Positions 9,037-17,059 of a stretch of DNA of 40,093 nucleotides are shown piece by piece; positions within the stretch are counted from its first letter, which is position 1, and every line of letters starts with the position of its first letter. The stretch is from contig NZ_NUNF01000044.1 in assembly GCF_002585305.1 (NCBI RefSeq), forward strand, positions 109,481-149,573, in the 5' to 3' direction. Position numbers and translations under genes: made by a program. This DNA comes from Bacillus sp. AFS037270. GTDB lineage: Bacteria; Bacillota; Bacilli; Bacillales_B; DSM-18226. Under the pieces are notes generated by a model. It saw nothing but the letters and a program-made list of their open reading frames with translations, did not search any database and had not been told where the DNA came from.

Positions 9037-10047
9037 ATGGAAAAAATCGTAAAACCCAATACACCGTTAGTGGAACATATCTATACAGCCGACCCTTCCG
9101 CCCATGTATTTGAAGGTAAAATTTATATTTATCCTTCTCATGACCTTGATCATGAGGGACCTTCGACTCACGAAGGGGAACACTATTCGATGGAAGATTA
9201 TCATGTCCTATCGATAGATGATTTTGAATCTCCTTGTGTGGATCACGGGGAATCGCTTCATGTTAAGGATGTCCCATGGGCAAAGAAACAGATGTGGGCA
9301 CCAGATGCAGCATATAAAAACAATAAATATTATTTATTTTTCCCTGCTAAGGATACAAATGATATTTTCAGAATTGGGGTCGCTACAAGTTCAAAACCTG
9401 CTGGTCCTTTCACACCAGAAAAAGATTACATTCCCGGTAGCTTTAGCATTGACCCGGCTGTTTTAGTAGATGATGATGATAAGGCCTATATGTATTTTGG
9501 CGGACTTTGGGGAGGGCAACTAGAGAAGTGGCGGACAGGCGCTTATCTTCCTGATGGGGAAGGTCCTGCTGATTTAGAACCTGCTTTAGGACCAATGGCA
9601 GCAGAATTAAGTGAAGATATGCTTACCTTTAAATCAAAACCTCAGGAAATTTTGATTGTGGATGAAGAGGGAAATCCAATCCTTGCTGGTGATGAGTCAA
9701 GGAGATACTTTGAAGGCCCATGGGTTCATAAATACAAGGGAATTTACTATCTTTCTTATTCTACTGGTACCACACATACAATTGCATATGCCATGAGTAA
9801 AAATCCTCAAGGACCATTTGTTTACAAAGGAACTATTCTTACTCCTGTAATAGGATGGACCACCCATCATTCAATTGTTCAATTTGAGGATAAATGGTAT
9901 TTATTTTATCATGATTGCTCTTTATCAAATGGAGTCGACCACAAGCGCTGCGTTAAATATACTGAATTAAAATATAACGAGGACGGGACCATCCAAACAA
10001 TAGACCCTTATAAGGGATCAAAATCATTAAATGAGGTAAACCTTTAA
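9037..10047 (+). CDS. Glycoside hydrolase family 43 protein
   Basis: This 336-aa protein is a five-bladed beta-propeller glycosidase of family 43, which contains beta-xylosidases and alpha-L-arabinofuranosidases. The three expected acidic residues are visible: Asp19 in TADPSAHVFEGK (general base), Asp139 in IDPAVLVDDD (pKa modulator) and Glu226 in YFEGPW (general acid). There is no signal peptide, so it should act on short oligosaccharides after uptake. The GPH-type sugar symporter at 21-22.5 kb is a possible partner, but the link is inference. The Shine-Dalgarno is AAGGGGAT before ATG. The exact glycosidic substrate is not predictable. Confidence 0.9.
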   Translation: MEKIVKPNTPLVEHIYTADPSAHVFEGKIYIYPSHDLDHEGPSTHEGEHYSMEDYHVLSIDDFESPCVDHGESLHVKDVPWAKKQMWAPDAAYKNNKYYLFFPAKDTNDIFRIGVATSSKPAGPFTPEKDYIPGSFSIDPAVLVDDDDKAYMYFGGLWGGQLEKWRTGAYLPDGEGPADLEPALGPMAAELSEDMLTFKSKPQEILIVDEEGNPILAGDESRRYFEGPWVHKYKGIYYLSYSTGTTHTIAYAMSKNPQGPFVYKGTILTPVIGWTTHHSIVQFEDKWYLFYHDCSLSNGVDHKRCVKYTELKYNEDGTIQTIDPYKGSKSLNEVNL

Positions 10048-10069
10048 ACATTGTCATAATAAGTAAGTA

Positions 10070-10100
10070 AAAAAAGGCCATCTCTTTAGAGTTGGTTTTT
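10070..10100 (+). terminator. Intrinsic terminator after GH43 gene
   Basis: A hairpin pairs AAAAAGGCCATCTCT with AGAGTTGGTTTTT, with one mismatch and one wobble, and ends in a T-run. It lies about 25 bases after the stop. Confidence 0.65.
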
Positions 10101-10276
10101 CACATTTGATGCACTGATGACTTTGTTTATTGTTTAAACTAGGAAACGCATAGGAACAATAGTTCAGAATACCAAACTATTAAAGTGAGGTCCTTAGTAC
10201 TATAGGAGAAAACCCATTTTTAGGAAGGGAAGTGATATGATATATAAATAATATAATACTAGAAAGGAGCATCAGG

Positions 10277-11122
10277 ATGGACCAGGATATTTTATTTCGG
10301 AATAATGTGAAGGTAAAAGGCCATGGCAGACAATCAATTATTTTTGCTCCCGGCTTTGGTTGTGACCAAACGGTTTGGAAGTCAGTTGCCAAAGCGTTCG
10401 AAAAAGATTACCAAGTCATTTTATTTGATTATGTAGGTTTGGGCCGTTCAGACATACATGCTTATGACTCGAAAAGATATAGCAGTCTTGCAGGATACGC
10501 ACAAGATGTATTGGATGTTTGTTCAGCCTTAAATTTAAAAGACCTTGTATTTGTTGGACACTCTGTTGGAAGTATGATTGGTATGCTAGCATCATTGAGT
10601 CATCCTGAGTACTTCTCTCATCTTGTTATGATTGGTCCTTCTCCATGCTACCTAAATGACCCTCCGCATTACTATGGAGGCTTTGAAAAAGAGGAGCTTT
10701 TAGGTTTGATTGATATGATGGACAAAAATTACATAGGCTGGGCGAATGTTTTTGCCTCGACGGTGACAAATAATCCAAAGCGACCAGAGGTTAAACATCA
10801 GCTGGAAGAACGTTTTTGTTCCACTGACCCTATTATTGCGCGTCAATTTGCGGAGGCAGCTTTTTTTGCAGACAATCGCAGCGACTTAATAAAAGTAACA
10901 GTACCGTCGCTTATTTTACAATGTTCAAATGATATTATTGCTCCTTTAGCGGTAGGAGAATATATTCACAAGCATCTTCCTAATAGTATGTTGAAATATA
11001 TGGATGCAACAGGACATTGCCCGCATATGAGCCATCCCGAGGAGACGATCCGCTTAATCCGCCAATACCTAAGCATGGCTTCTATAGATGTCAGCTTAGC
11101 AGGCAGAGGAGTTCATTTTTAA
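10277..11122 (+). CDS. rsbQ: Alpha/beta hydrolase RsbQ, energy-stress signalling
   Basis: This 281-aa protein closely resembles B. subtilis RsbQ over its whole length, with shared stretches such as [15 protein letters not shown] and [11 protein letters not shown]. The catalytic triad is complete and falls at the RsbQ positions: Ser96 (GHSVG), Asp219 (NDIIAP) and His247 (GHCPH). RsbQ is required with the phosphatase RsbP to switch on SigB under energy stress, probably by making or handling a small ligand for the RsbP PAS domain. AAAGGAG lies eight bases before ATG. The stop codon overlaps the rsbP start by one base, so the two are translationally coupled. It is about 12 residues longer at the C-terminus than I recall for B. 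subtilis RsbQ. Confidence 0.95.
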   Translation: MDQDILFRNNVKVKGHGRQSIIFAPGFGCDQTVWKSVAKAFEKDYQVILFDYVGLGRSDIHAYDSKRYSSLAGYAQDVLDVCSALNLKDLVFVGHSVGSMIGMLASLSHPEYFSHLVMIGPSPCYLNDPPHYYGGFEKEELLGLIDMMDKNYIGWANVFASTVTNNPKRPEVKHQLEERFCSTDPIIARQFAEAAFFADNRSDLIKVTVPSLILQCSNDIIAPLAVGEYIHKHLPNSMLKYMDATGHCPHMSHPEETIRLIRQYLSMASIDVSLAGRGVHF

Positions 11123-12330
11123 TGGACGAACAATTGAATCATGCACCATGTGGATTTCTGACTTTGTCAGAAGATGGAGTGATATTATCCATTAATCAAA
11201 CATTGCTCAAGATACTCGATTACACCCAAGATTCATTAACAGGGCAGCATGTCAATTCTATCCTTACTGTCCCTGCTCGGCTGTTCTTTCAATTCTATTT
11301 TTTTTCACTTTTAAAACTTGAACATCAGGTTGAGGAAATGTATATTTCACTATCGTCCAATAAGGGCGAAGAGATACCCGTTCTTATCAACGCTCTCTCT
11401 AGAAGAGTAAAAGAGACAACTGTATTTGAGTGTATTCTTATCCCGATGCGCAAAAGAAACGAGTATGAAAATGAATTGCTTTTAGCGAAAAAGGAAACCG
11501 AAGAAGCCTTAAAAGCAAAGCATAAAGTGAATGCAGAATTAGAGACTACCCTTAAAAGGCTCAAAATTCAAAAGGAAGAACTACTTGAACTTAACAAACA
11601 AAATCATAAATATAAAATAGAAACAAAGAAAGAGTTGGAGCTTGCTAGAATTATTCAAGAAACATCACTAACCGATCCGATTAACAATGAAAAAGTTCAA
11701 ATGGAAGTATTCTATAATGCATCTGATGAATTATCCGGTGATATCTACGGGATTTATCAAATTGATCAGCATCGCTATGGAATCATCCTGCTTGATGTTA
11801 TGGGCCACGGTATTTCTTCAGCTTTAATTACGATGACTCTTCAATCCCTGTTTCAAAGATTAATTTCAGCAGGATTTGCTGTTGATATTGTCATGAAAGA
11901 ATTGGATAGCCACCTTCACAAATTGTTTCGGAATAATGAGGAAGCTAGGCATTATTCTACCGGTATCTTTCTTTTAATTGATACAGAAAAGCAAATAATA
12001 GATTATATCAATGCAGGTCATCCCCCTGCTTTATGGCAGGACTCTGACGGAAAACAATATGAATTATTTTCTACAGCCCCACCACTTGGAACCTTTGAAG
12101 GTGTTGAATTTAAAACTAAGACCTTTACCTTTAGAAAGGGAGGCAGACTGCTCCTATACACTGATGGTGTTGATCCCCTTGCTTCTAATCATTTAGCTCC
12201 TTTATTAAAGAAAACAATATCATTACCTTTATTTAAACTAAAAGAGGAAATATTACAGTCCTTAAATAATGAAAAAAATGTCTATCATAAAAGCGATGAT
12301 GAATCCTTTATTCTCATTCACTTAAAATAA
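11122..12330 (+). CDS. rsbP: PAS-PP2C phosphatase RsbP, energy-stress activator of SigB
   Basis: This 402-aa protein has an N-terminal PAS domain (~1-110), a charged coiled-coil linker (~115-185) and a C-terminal PP2C/SpoIIE-type phosphatase domain with metal-binding motifs SGDIYG, LLDVMGHG, NAGHPP and LYTDGVD. RsbP dephosphorylates the anti-anti-sigma factor RsbV, releasing SigB. The frame is open further upstream inside rsbQ, but ATG at 11122 (TAATG overlap) is preferred. AGAGGAG precedes it and the PAS domain starts at once. The length matches the family. No rsbV, rsbW or sigB lies in the window. Confidence 0.93.
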   Translation: MDEQLNHAPCGFLTLSEDGVILSINQTLLKILDYTQDSLTGQHVNSILTVPARLFFQFYFFSLLKLEHQVEEMYISLSSNKGEEIPVLINALSRRVKETTVFECILIPMRKRNEYENELLLAKKETEEALKAKHKVNAELETTLKRLKIQKEELLELNKQNHKYKIETKKELELARIIQETSLTDPINNEKVQMEVFYNASDELSGDIYGIYQIDQHRYGIILLDVMGHGISSALITMTLQSLFQRLISAGFAVDIVMKELDSHLHKLFRNNEEARHYSTGIFLLIDTEKQIIDYINAGHPPALWQDSDGKQYELFSTAPPLGTFEGVEFKTKTFTFRKGGRLLLYTDGVDPLASNHLAPLLKKTISLPLFKLKEEILQSLNNEKNVYHKSDDESFILIHLK

Positions 12331-12360
12331 TCATAAATAACAACAAAACAGATATTATAA

Positions 12361-12388
12361 TGGCAATCGAATTGGTTTACTCGGTTGC
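12361..12388 (+). terminator. Weak hairpin after rsbP
   Basis: GGCAATCGA pairs with TCGGTTGCC (one wobble) around a 10-nt loop, about 30 bases after the rsbP stop. It is followed by a T/C-rich but not continuous T-run. It is a plausible but weak terminator. Confidence 0.4.
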
Positions 12389-12543
12389 CTTCTGTTGTAC
12401 TTCTACGAATTAATACACCTTTAAACCCTTGGCTACTAGGTTGGCTCATTTTACTAGTTTTTGGCCGACAATAAACTCTTGACTACCCTGGCACTTGATC
12501 TTCTAGAAAAAATAAAAGGCGATAGATTTGGAGGTACTTAACG

Positions 12544-13620
12544 GTGATTAATTTCAGTATTATTGGTGGCGCTAGCTTCCGGGCACAATATTATTTGAGA
12601 ATAGCCCAGGCTCTGCCTGACCAATTTCATGTCTCTGGAATCGTTGTAAGGGATGAGGCTAAAGGGCAATTAGTAGAACAAAAGTGGAATGTAGCCACTT
12701 ATCGGAATCTAACTCAACTGTTGGAAAATGAGCATCCTGACTTTGTGGTAGTATCCGTTAGTGGATCAGCATGCCCTGAATATTTACTGCAATTGGGAGA
12801 GCTCGGGATTCCTGCATTAGCCGAAACTCCTCCAGCTCCAACCATAGATGGATTAATTACTCTGCACGAGAAGCTTACTTGTAAAGGAGCAATAGTACAG
12901 GTCGCTGAACAATACCATCTACACCCGATCCAGCAGGCAAGGCTTTCTATTATTCAATCTGGAAGATTAGGAAATGTCACACAAGCCACCGTTTCTATTT
13001 CCCACTTTTATCATGGCGCAAGCTTGCTGCGAAAAATGCTTAGAATTGGCTTTGAGGATGCAGTGATTAGAGGAATGAGATTTAAAGCACCAATAGTCGC
13101 AGGTCCAGATCGCAGTGGTCCTCCAAAGGAAGAAAAAATCATTGAGGCTGAGCGAGACCTAGTTTGGCTAGAATTTGATAAGCAAAAGTTAGGAGTTTAT
13201 GATTTTACAAAGGACCAACACCGTTCTTGGATTCGCTCCAATCATTTATCTGTTCGTGGCGACCGTGGGGAAATATTCGATAACCGTTTGACAGCATTGA
13301 CTGATTATTCTACACCTGTTCACTTGGATTTAAAGCGTATTAACAAAGGAGAGGAGGAGAACCAGGATGGCTACTATCTTGAAGGAATCATAGCAGGAGA
13401 ACAATGGATATATCGGAATCCTTTTATCCCAGCAAGGCTTTATGATGATGAGATAGCCATCGCTTCATGCTTAAAAAAAATGGGAAAATATGTAGCAGGA
13501 GGACCAAGTTTTTATAGCCTGCCTGAGGCCTCCCAGGATCAATATCTTGGTCTTATGATGGAAAAGGCCATTCGTTCTTCTGAATTAGTACGGACTGTAC
13601 GCCAGCCATGGGCAGAATAA
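12544..13620 (+). CDS. Gfo/Idh/MocA family protein lacking the EKP lysine
   Basis: This 358-aa protein has the N-terminal Rossmann fold of the Gfo/Idh/MocA oxidoreductases (FSIIGGASFRAQYYLRIA) and the C-terminal alpha/beta domain with a GRLGNVTQATVS-type strand. Family members oxidise or reduce sugars and cyclitols with NAD(P). The usual EKP motif, whose lysine is catalytic, reads E94-T95-P96 here, so ordinary dehydrogenase chemistry is doubtful. The start is GTG, supported by GGAGGT eight bases upstream. A remnant matching its last codons lies at 14821-14926. Substrate is unknown. Confidence 0.8.
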   Translation: MINFSIIGGASFRAQYYLRIAQALPDQFHVSGIVVRDEAKGQLVEQKWNVATYRNLTQLLENEHPDFVVVSVSGSACPEYLLQLGELGIPALAETPPAPTIDGLITLHEKLTCKGAIVQVAEQYHLHPIQQARLSIIQSGRLGNVTQATVSISHFYHGASLLRKMLRIGFEDAVIRGMRFKAPIVAGPDRSGPPKEEKIIEAERDLVWLEFDKQKLGVYDFTKDQHRSWIRSNHLSVRGDRGEIFDNRLTALTDYSTPVHLDLKRINKGEEENQDGYYLEGIIAGEQWIYRNPFIPARLYDDEIAIASCLKKMGKYVAGGPSFYSLPEASQDQYLGLMMEKAIRSSELVRTVRQPWAE

Positions 13621-13631
13621 GCTACTCATAA

Positions 13632-13660
13632 AAAATGCCCACAATATGTGAGCATTTTAT
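13632..13660. terminator. Bidirectional terminator between convergent genes
   Basis: AAAATGCCCACA pairs with TGTGAGCATTTT (one mismatch) with T-rich tails on both strands, lying between the Gfo/Idh gene (+) and the SDR gene (-). Confidence 0.7.
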
Positions 13661-13694
13661 TTTCTATTACAGAGCAGAGCGGTTTTATATATCA

Positions 13695-14480
13695 TTATAA
13701 AAGAGATTCTGCTCCATCAATAAAAATTTCACTTCCAGTAATGTGGCTGGATTGGCTCGAAGCAAGAAAAAGAACCAAGTCAGCCACTTGTTCAGGTTTC
13801 CCTGCTGCGTGTTCTAGCGGCTGGCTGCCTTGTGGATATTCGATCGGGATTTCAACTTTTTTCAAGTTCTCTTTATTTTTCCATGTATTTTCATTGATAT
13901 TGGTTTCAATAGCTCCTGGGCAGACCACATTGACCCTAATACGATACTTGGCAAGCTCCAGCGCCGCCATTTTTCCAAAGCCCATCTGACCAATTTTGGA
14001 TGTACTATACGCAGACATACCAAAGTTTTTATAGACCCTGTTTCCATTTATGGAACTAGTAATAATGATGCTTCCTCCATTAGACTTCAAATGAGGAATG
14101 GCGTATTTAACAGTTAAAAAGGTACTTGTTAAGTTATTAGAAATAGTCAGATCCCAATCTTTCGGGTCCATATCCTCAATCGGTGTAACTTCCCCATTAA
14201 TGCCAGCATTTGCAAAGACAACATCCAGTCTGCCCCATTGTTCAACCGTTCTTTTGTAGCAGTTTTCTACTTCTTCGGGATTTGATACGTTGGCTTCTAA
14301 GACGAGCGCTTCACTGCCCATTTCTTCGATTTGATTTTTAACTTCTTCTACATTTTCTCTGTGCAAGTCTACTAAAGCAATCTTTCCTCCATTTTGGGCA
14401 AGCTTTATTGCAGCCGCCCTGCCTATCCCTGATCCAGCTCCCGTAACAAGAGCAACTTGATTTTGAAGTAGTTTCTCCAT
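13695..14480 (-). CDS. Classical short-chain dehydrogenase/reductase
   Basis: This 261-aa classical SDR has TGAGSGIG (cofactor loop, ~14-21), NAG (~90), the catalytic serine in TSSINGN and the YSTSK motif. The C-terminus ITGSEIFIDGAESLL is typical. The acidic residue after the second beta-strand (ALVDLHRENVEE) points to NAD(H) rather than NADP(H). Such enzymes are often annotated glucose 1-dehydrogenase or 3-oxoacyl-ACP reductase-like, but the substrate cannot be assigned. AAGGAGG lies ten bases before ATG. It sits between the Gfo/Idh gene and the remnant of a second such gene, so a role in sugar or polyol oxidation is possible. Confidence 0.85.
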   Translation of the reverse strand: MEKLLQNQVALVTGAGSGIGRAAAIKLAQNGGKIALVDLHRENVEEVKNQIEEMGSEALVLEANVSNPEEVENCYKRTVEQWGRLDVVFANAGINGEVTPIEDMDPKDWDLTISNNLTSTFLTVKYAIPHLKSNGGSIIITSSINGNRVYKNFGMSAYSTSKIGQMGFGKMAALELAKYRIRVNVVCPGAIETNINENTWKNKENLKKVEIPIEYPQGSQPLEHAAGKPEQVADLVLFLASSQSSHITGSEIFIDGAESLL

Positions 14481-14591
14481 GTAATAAAGCCTCCTTAAAT
14501 GATGATGTATATTACTATATCCATCCTAGAGATTTTAAAACTCGAAGAAACAGTTCCTCTTTAATTTACAAGTCAGTATGAATCAACAAAA

Positions 14592-14637
14592 AAGAAGACG
14601 CAGGAAATCGTTATTATGATTTCCTGCCTTTCTTCTT
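14592..14637. terminator. Hairpin sharing its core with the 3573 terminator
   Basis: GCAGGAAATC pairs with GATTTCCTGC, and AAGAAG pairs with CTTCTT below an internal bulge. No gene ends here on either strand, so it may be left over from a lost gene. The rest of the 14481-14820 spacer shows nothing recognisable. Confidence 0.5.
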
Positions 14638-14820
14638 ATCTCTGTATGGATCCTATCTTAATTCACTTATGGCAGTGTTGTTTATCCAAACACGAAGAAA
14701 AAAGAAAAACGCTTGAACTCCATAACTCGTTCCCCTTCATAAAAACATAGGTATTCGTCCTTATTATATTTAGACTAGTCAGATAATTAGGTGAAAACTC
14801 AATAAATGATCCTAAACGAC

Positions 14821-14926
14821 GTTTCCTTGAATTCTGGTGGACAGTTCGACAAACATGGGCTGAATAAGTACAAAAAAAAAATGCCCACAAAACATGGACA
14901 TTTTTAACTTTCTATTATTGATACGT
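14821..14926 (+). pseudogene. Remnant 3' end of a second Gfo/Idh/MocA gene
   Basis: In frame, 14820-14867 reads RFLEFWWTVRQTWAE followed by a stop, matching the C-terminus SSELVRTVRQPWAE of the gene at 12544-13620. Most differing codons in the TVRQ-WAE block differ at third positions. The similarity continues past the stop through GCCCACA and the terminator (13574-13675 versus 14821-14926). A stop codon closes the frame about 20 codons upstream. This suggests a diverged paralogue of which only the tail and terminator remain. Its terminator now appears to serve the PTS gene on the other strand. Confidence 0.65.
14871..14904 (-). terminator. Terminator of the PTS IICBA gene
   Basis: On the minus strand AAAATGTCCA pairs with TGGGCATTTT (one mismatch) and is followed by a run of nine or more T. 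It lies about 38 bases after the PTS stop codon. Confidence 0.75.
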
Positions 14927-14941
14927 TCAAACGTAATAGAG

Positions 14942-16831
14942 TTACTCTATTGAAATAACACCTGCTTCACCCTGTGAAATTTTCCCTTGTTTCTTAATAT
15001 TTAATTTGGCTAAGTTTGTAAAAACAATAGGAGAAGCAGTAGACGTTGCCGAATTCCTAATCTTTTCTAAATCAAATTTTAGAATTTCCTGTCCTTTTGT
15101 GACTGGATCTCCGTCTTTTACAAGGACAGTGAATCCTTCCCCTTTTAAATTAACTGTGTCTAAACCAATATGAATCAATAACTCATATCCCTGTTTAGAT
15201 TTTATCCCGACCGCATGTTTAGTTGGGAAGACACTCATAATTTCTCCATCAACAGGGGAAACTACAGAACCCTTATCGGGAATAATCGCAAAGCCCTCTC
15301 CCATCATCTTTTGTGAAAATACCTGATCTTCTACTTCGGTGATCGGAATAATCTCACCCTCAATCGGCATCACAAAATCCTGTTCATTTAAAGGCAAATA
15401 TTTTTGAGTTTCAGAAGTTGTTCCTTGTTGCACAGAAGGAATATTAACTGACTTAATATCCAATCGCTTCATAGCATCTGCTACAAACTCTACCTCCGTC
15501 CCTACAATGATTTGGAGGTTTGTTTTGTTTAGTTTCATGACGCCCTTTGCACCATGTGATTTTAAGGAAGAATCTCTAACCTTATCCATATCTTTAACAT
15601 TTAAACGAAGCCGGGTTGCACAGTTATCAATATTAGTTATATTTTCTTTACCGCCAATATCATTAATAAAATGATAAGCCATCGTTTCGTATTTATCTGT
15701 TCCTACAGCCGTTTCTATCGTTTCTTTCTCCACGGTTACTTCTTCCTCATCTTCACGACCAGGTGTTTTTATATTAAATGCTTTAATGACTCCATAAAAA
15801 ACAACAAAATAAATAACTCCGTAAATCAAACCTAGTAATAACAAAAGTAATGGTTTTTGAGCAATATTAAAGTTTAAAATATAATCAATTGCACCAGCTG
15901 AGAAGGTAAAGCCATCTTTAATCCCCAACATAGTGACGATTACAAAAGAAAGACCTGTTAACACTGCATGAATTCCATAAAGCAGCGGAGCAATAAACAT
16001 AAATGAAAACTCAATTGGTTCTGTAATACCTGTAAGGAACGAGGTTAATGCTACACCGACAAACATACCTGCAATTGATTTTCTTTTTTCTTTCTTAGCA
16101 GCTGCAATAATCGCAAGTGCTGCACCAGGTAAGCCAAACATCATGATAGGAAAGAAACCTGTCATATAGGTTCCAGCGGTTGGATCACCTTCAAAGAAAC
16201 GGGCTATATCCCCCGATTTACCTTGAAATGTCCCAAATTGAAACCAAAACAAACTGTTCAAGACGTGGTGCAGACCTAGCGGAATTAGCAAACGGTTTAA
16301 TATCCCAAAAATACCTGCTCCGATTGCACCTAAACCAATGATCCAGTTACCAACCCCATTGATAGCATCTTGAATGGGCGGCCATACAAATCCTGCAATT
16401 CCAGCAATAATAACCATTGTAATGGAAGTTACAATTGGTACAAATCGTCTTCCACTAAAGAAAGCTAACCATTCTGGTAACTTAATGTCACGAAAACGGT
16501 TATATAGTAATCCTGAAATTATCCCTGTGAGTATTCCCCCTAAAACTCCCATATTTATATCTTTATCAATGGCTAAGGTTCCTTGTGTTAAAACCAAGTA
16601 ACCAATGGCCCCTGATAACGCGGCCGCCCCATTATTATCCTTTGCAAACCCCATTGCAACACCGATGGCAAAAATTAAAGCTAAGTTTGCAAAAACAGCA
16701 TTACCTGCATTTGCGATAAATGGAATATCCAGCAGATCCGGCTGACCAAAACGTAACAGCAATCCGGCTGCTGGTAAAACTGCTATCGGAAGCATTAATG
16801 CTTTTCCAATTCGCTGTAGAAATCCTAACAT
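14942..16831 (-). CDS. PTS transporter IICBA, N-acetylglucosamine type
   Basis: This 629-aa three-domain permease takes up and phosphorylates its sugar. The IIC membrane domain covers ~1-370 (start LQRIGKALMLPIAVLPAAGL, loop GLHHVLNSLFWFQFG). IIB follows with the phosphocysteine Cys404 in NIDNCATRLRL. IIA is C-terminal with the phosphohistidine His554 in LLIHIGLDTVNL. B. subtilis NagP, as I recall, lacks the fused IIA. GlcNAc is inferred from the divergent nagA-nagB-nagR genes and from a NagR-type operator over its promoter; a glucose-type specificity is the main alternative. AGAGGAGAG precedes ATG. A cre-like site lies in the leader. Confidence 0.9.
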   Translation of the reverse strand: MLGFLQRIGKALMLPIAVLPAAGLLLRFGQPDLLDIPFIANAGNAVFANLALIFAIGVAMGFAKDNNGAAALSGAIGYLVLTQGTLAIDKDINMGVLGGILTGIISGLLYNRFRDIKLPEWLAFFSGRRFVPIVTSITMVIIAGIAGFVWPPIQDAINGVGNWIIGLGAIGAGIFGILNRLLIPLGLHHVLNSLFWFQFGTFQGKSGDIARFFEGDPTAGTYMTGFFPIMMFGLPGAALAIIAAAKKEKRKSIAGMFVGVALTSFLTGITEPIEFSFMFIAPLLYGIHAVLTGLSFVIVTMLGIKDGFTFSAGAIDYILNFNIAQKPLLLLLLGLIYGVIYFVVFYGVIKAFNIKTPGREDEEEVTVEKETIETAVGTDKYETMAYHFINDIGGKENITNIDNCATRLRLNVKDMDKVRDSSLKSHGAKGVMKLNKTNLQIIVGTEVEFVADAMKRLDIKSVNIPSVQQGTTSETQKYLPLNEQDFVMPIEGEIIPITEVEDQVFSQKMMGEGFAIIPDKGSVVSPVDGEIMSVFPTKHAVGIKSKQGYELLIHIGLDTVNLKGEGFTVLVKDGDPVTKGQEILKFDLEKIRNSATSTASPIVFTNLAKLNIKKQGKISQGEAGVISIE

Positions 16832-16852
16832 CAGTAATCTCTCCTCTTTCTC

Positions 16853-16867
16853 ATGTAAGCGTTTTTC
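16853..16867 (-). promoter_or_regulatory. cre-like site in PTS leader
   Basis: ATGTAAGCGTTTTTC (as read on the plus strand) fits the core of the CcpA cre consensus (WTGNAARCGNWWW), but its right half lacks the CA. It lies about 20 bases upstream of the PTS start and would act as a roadblock site if real. Confidence 0.4.
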
Positions 16868-16882
16868 TTATTCACAATGACC

Positions 16883-16912
16883 ATAGTACCATTGAATTGT
16901 TATAGTTGTCTA
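16883..16912 (-). promoter_or_regulatory. Promoter of the PTS gene overlapping an operator
   Basis: On the minus strand TAGACA (-35) lies 18 bp from TACTAT (-10), with an extended -10 TG. The -35 falls inside the NagR-type operator at 16901-16919, so bound repressor would exclude RNA polymerase. Confidence 0.55.
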
Positions 16913-16919
16913 TACCAAT
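16901..16919 (-). promoter_or_regulatory. NagR-type operator 1
   Basis: Read on the minus strand this is ATTGGTATAGACAACTATA, which differs by one base from operator 2 at 16994-17012. It resembles the TGGTCTAGACCA-type sites bound by GntR/HutC regulators NagR and DasR. It covers the PTS -35 region. Confidence 0.8.
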
Positions 16920-16933
16920 AATAAATGAATTTA

Positions 16934-16963
16934 TTGGAAAACCTTGACTGTTTACCATATAAT
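16934..16963 (+). promoter_or_regulatory. Promoter of nagA-nagB
   Basis: TTGGAA lies 18 bp from a perfect TATAAT at 16958-16963. Transcription would start near 16970, placing operator 2 about 25-40 bases downstream of the start. A TTGACT at 16944 is too close to serve as -35. Confidence 0.5.
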
Positions 16964-16993
16964 ATAAGTAAATACCTATAACAATCGCAAAAA

Positions 16994-17012
16994 ATTGGTA
17001 TAGACATCTATA
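16994..17012 (+). promoter_or_regulatory. NagR-type operator 2
   Basis: ATTGGTATAGACATCTATA matches operator 1 at 18 of 19 positions in opposite orientation. The two sites flank the divergent promoters about 93 bp apart, centre to centre. It lies in the nagA leader. Confidence 0.8.
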
Positions 17013-17059
17013 ATTTGCAGATGATAGAATTACAGGTGTCTAGAAAGGAAGTAATTAAA

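Noticed and set aside
16944..16963. TTGACT with TATAAT as the nagA promoter
   Set aside because: The spacing is only 8 bp, so TTGGAA at 16934 is the better -35.
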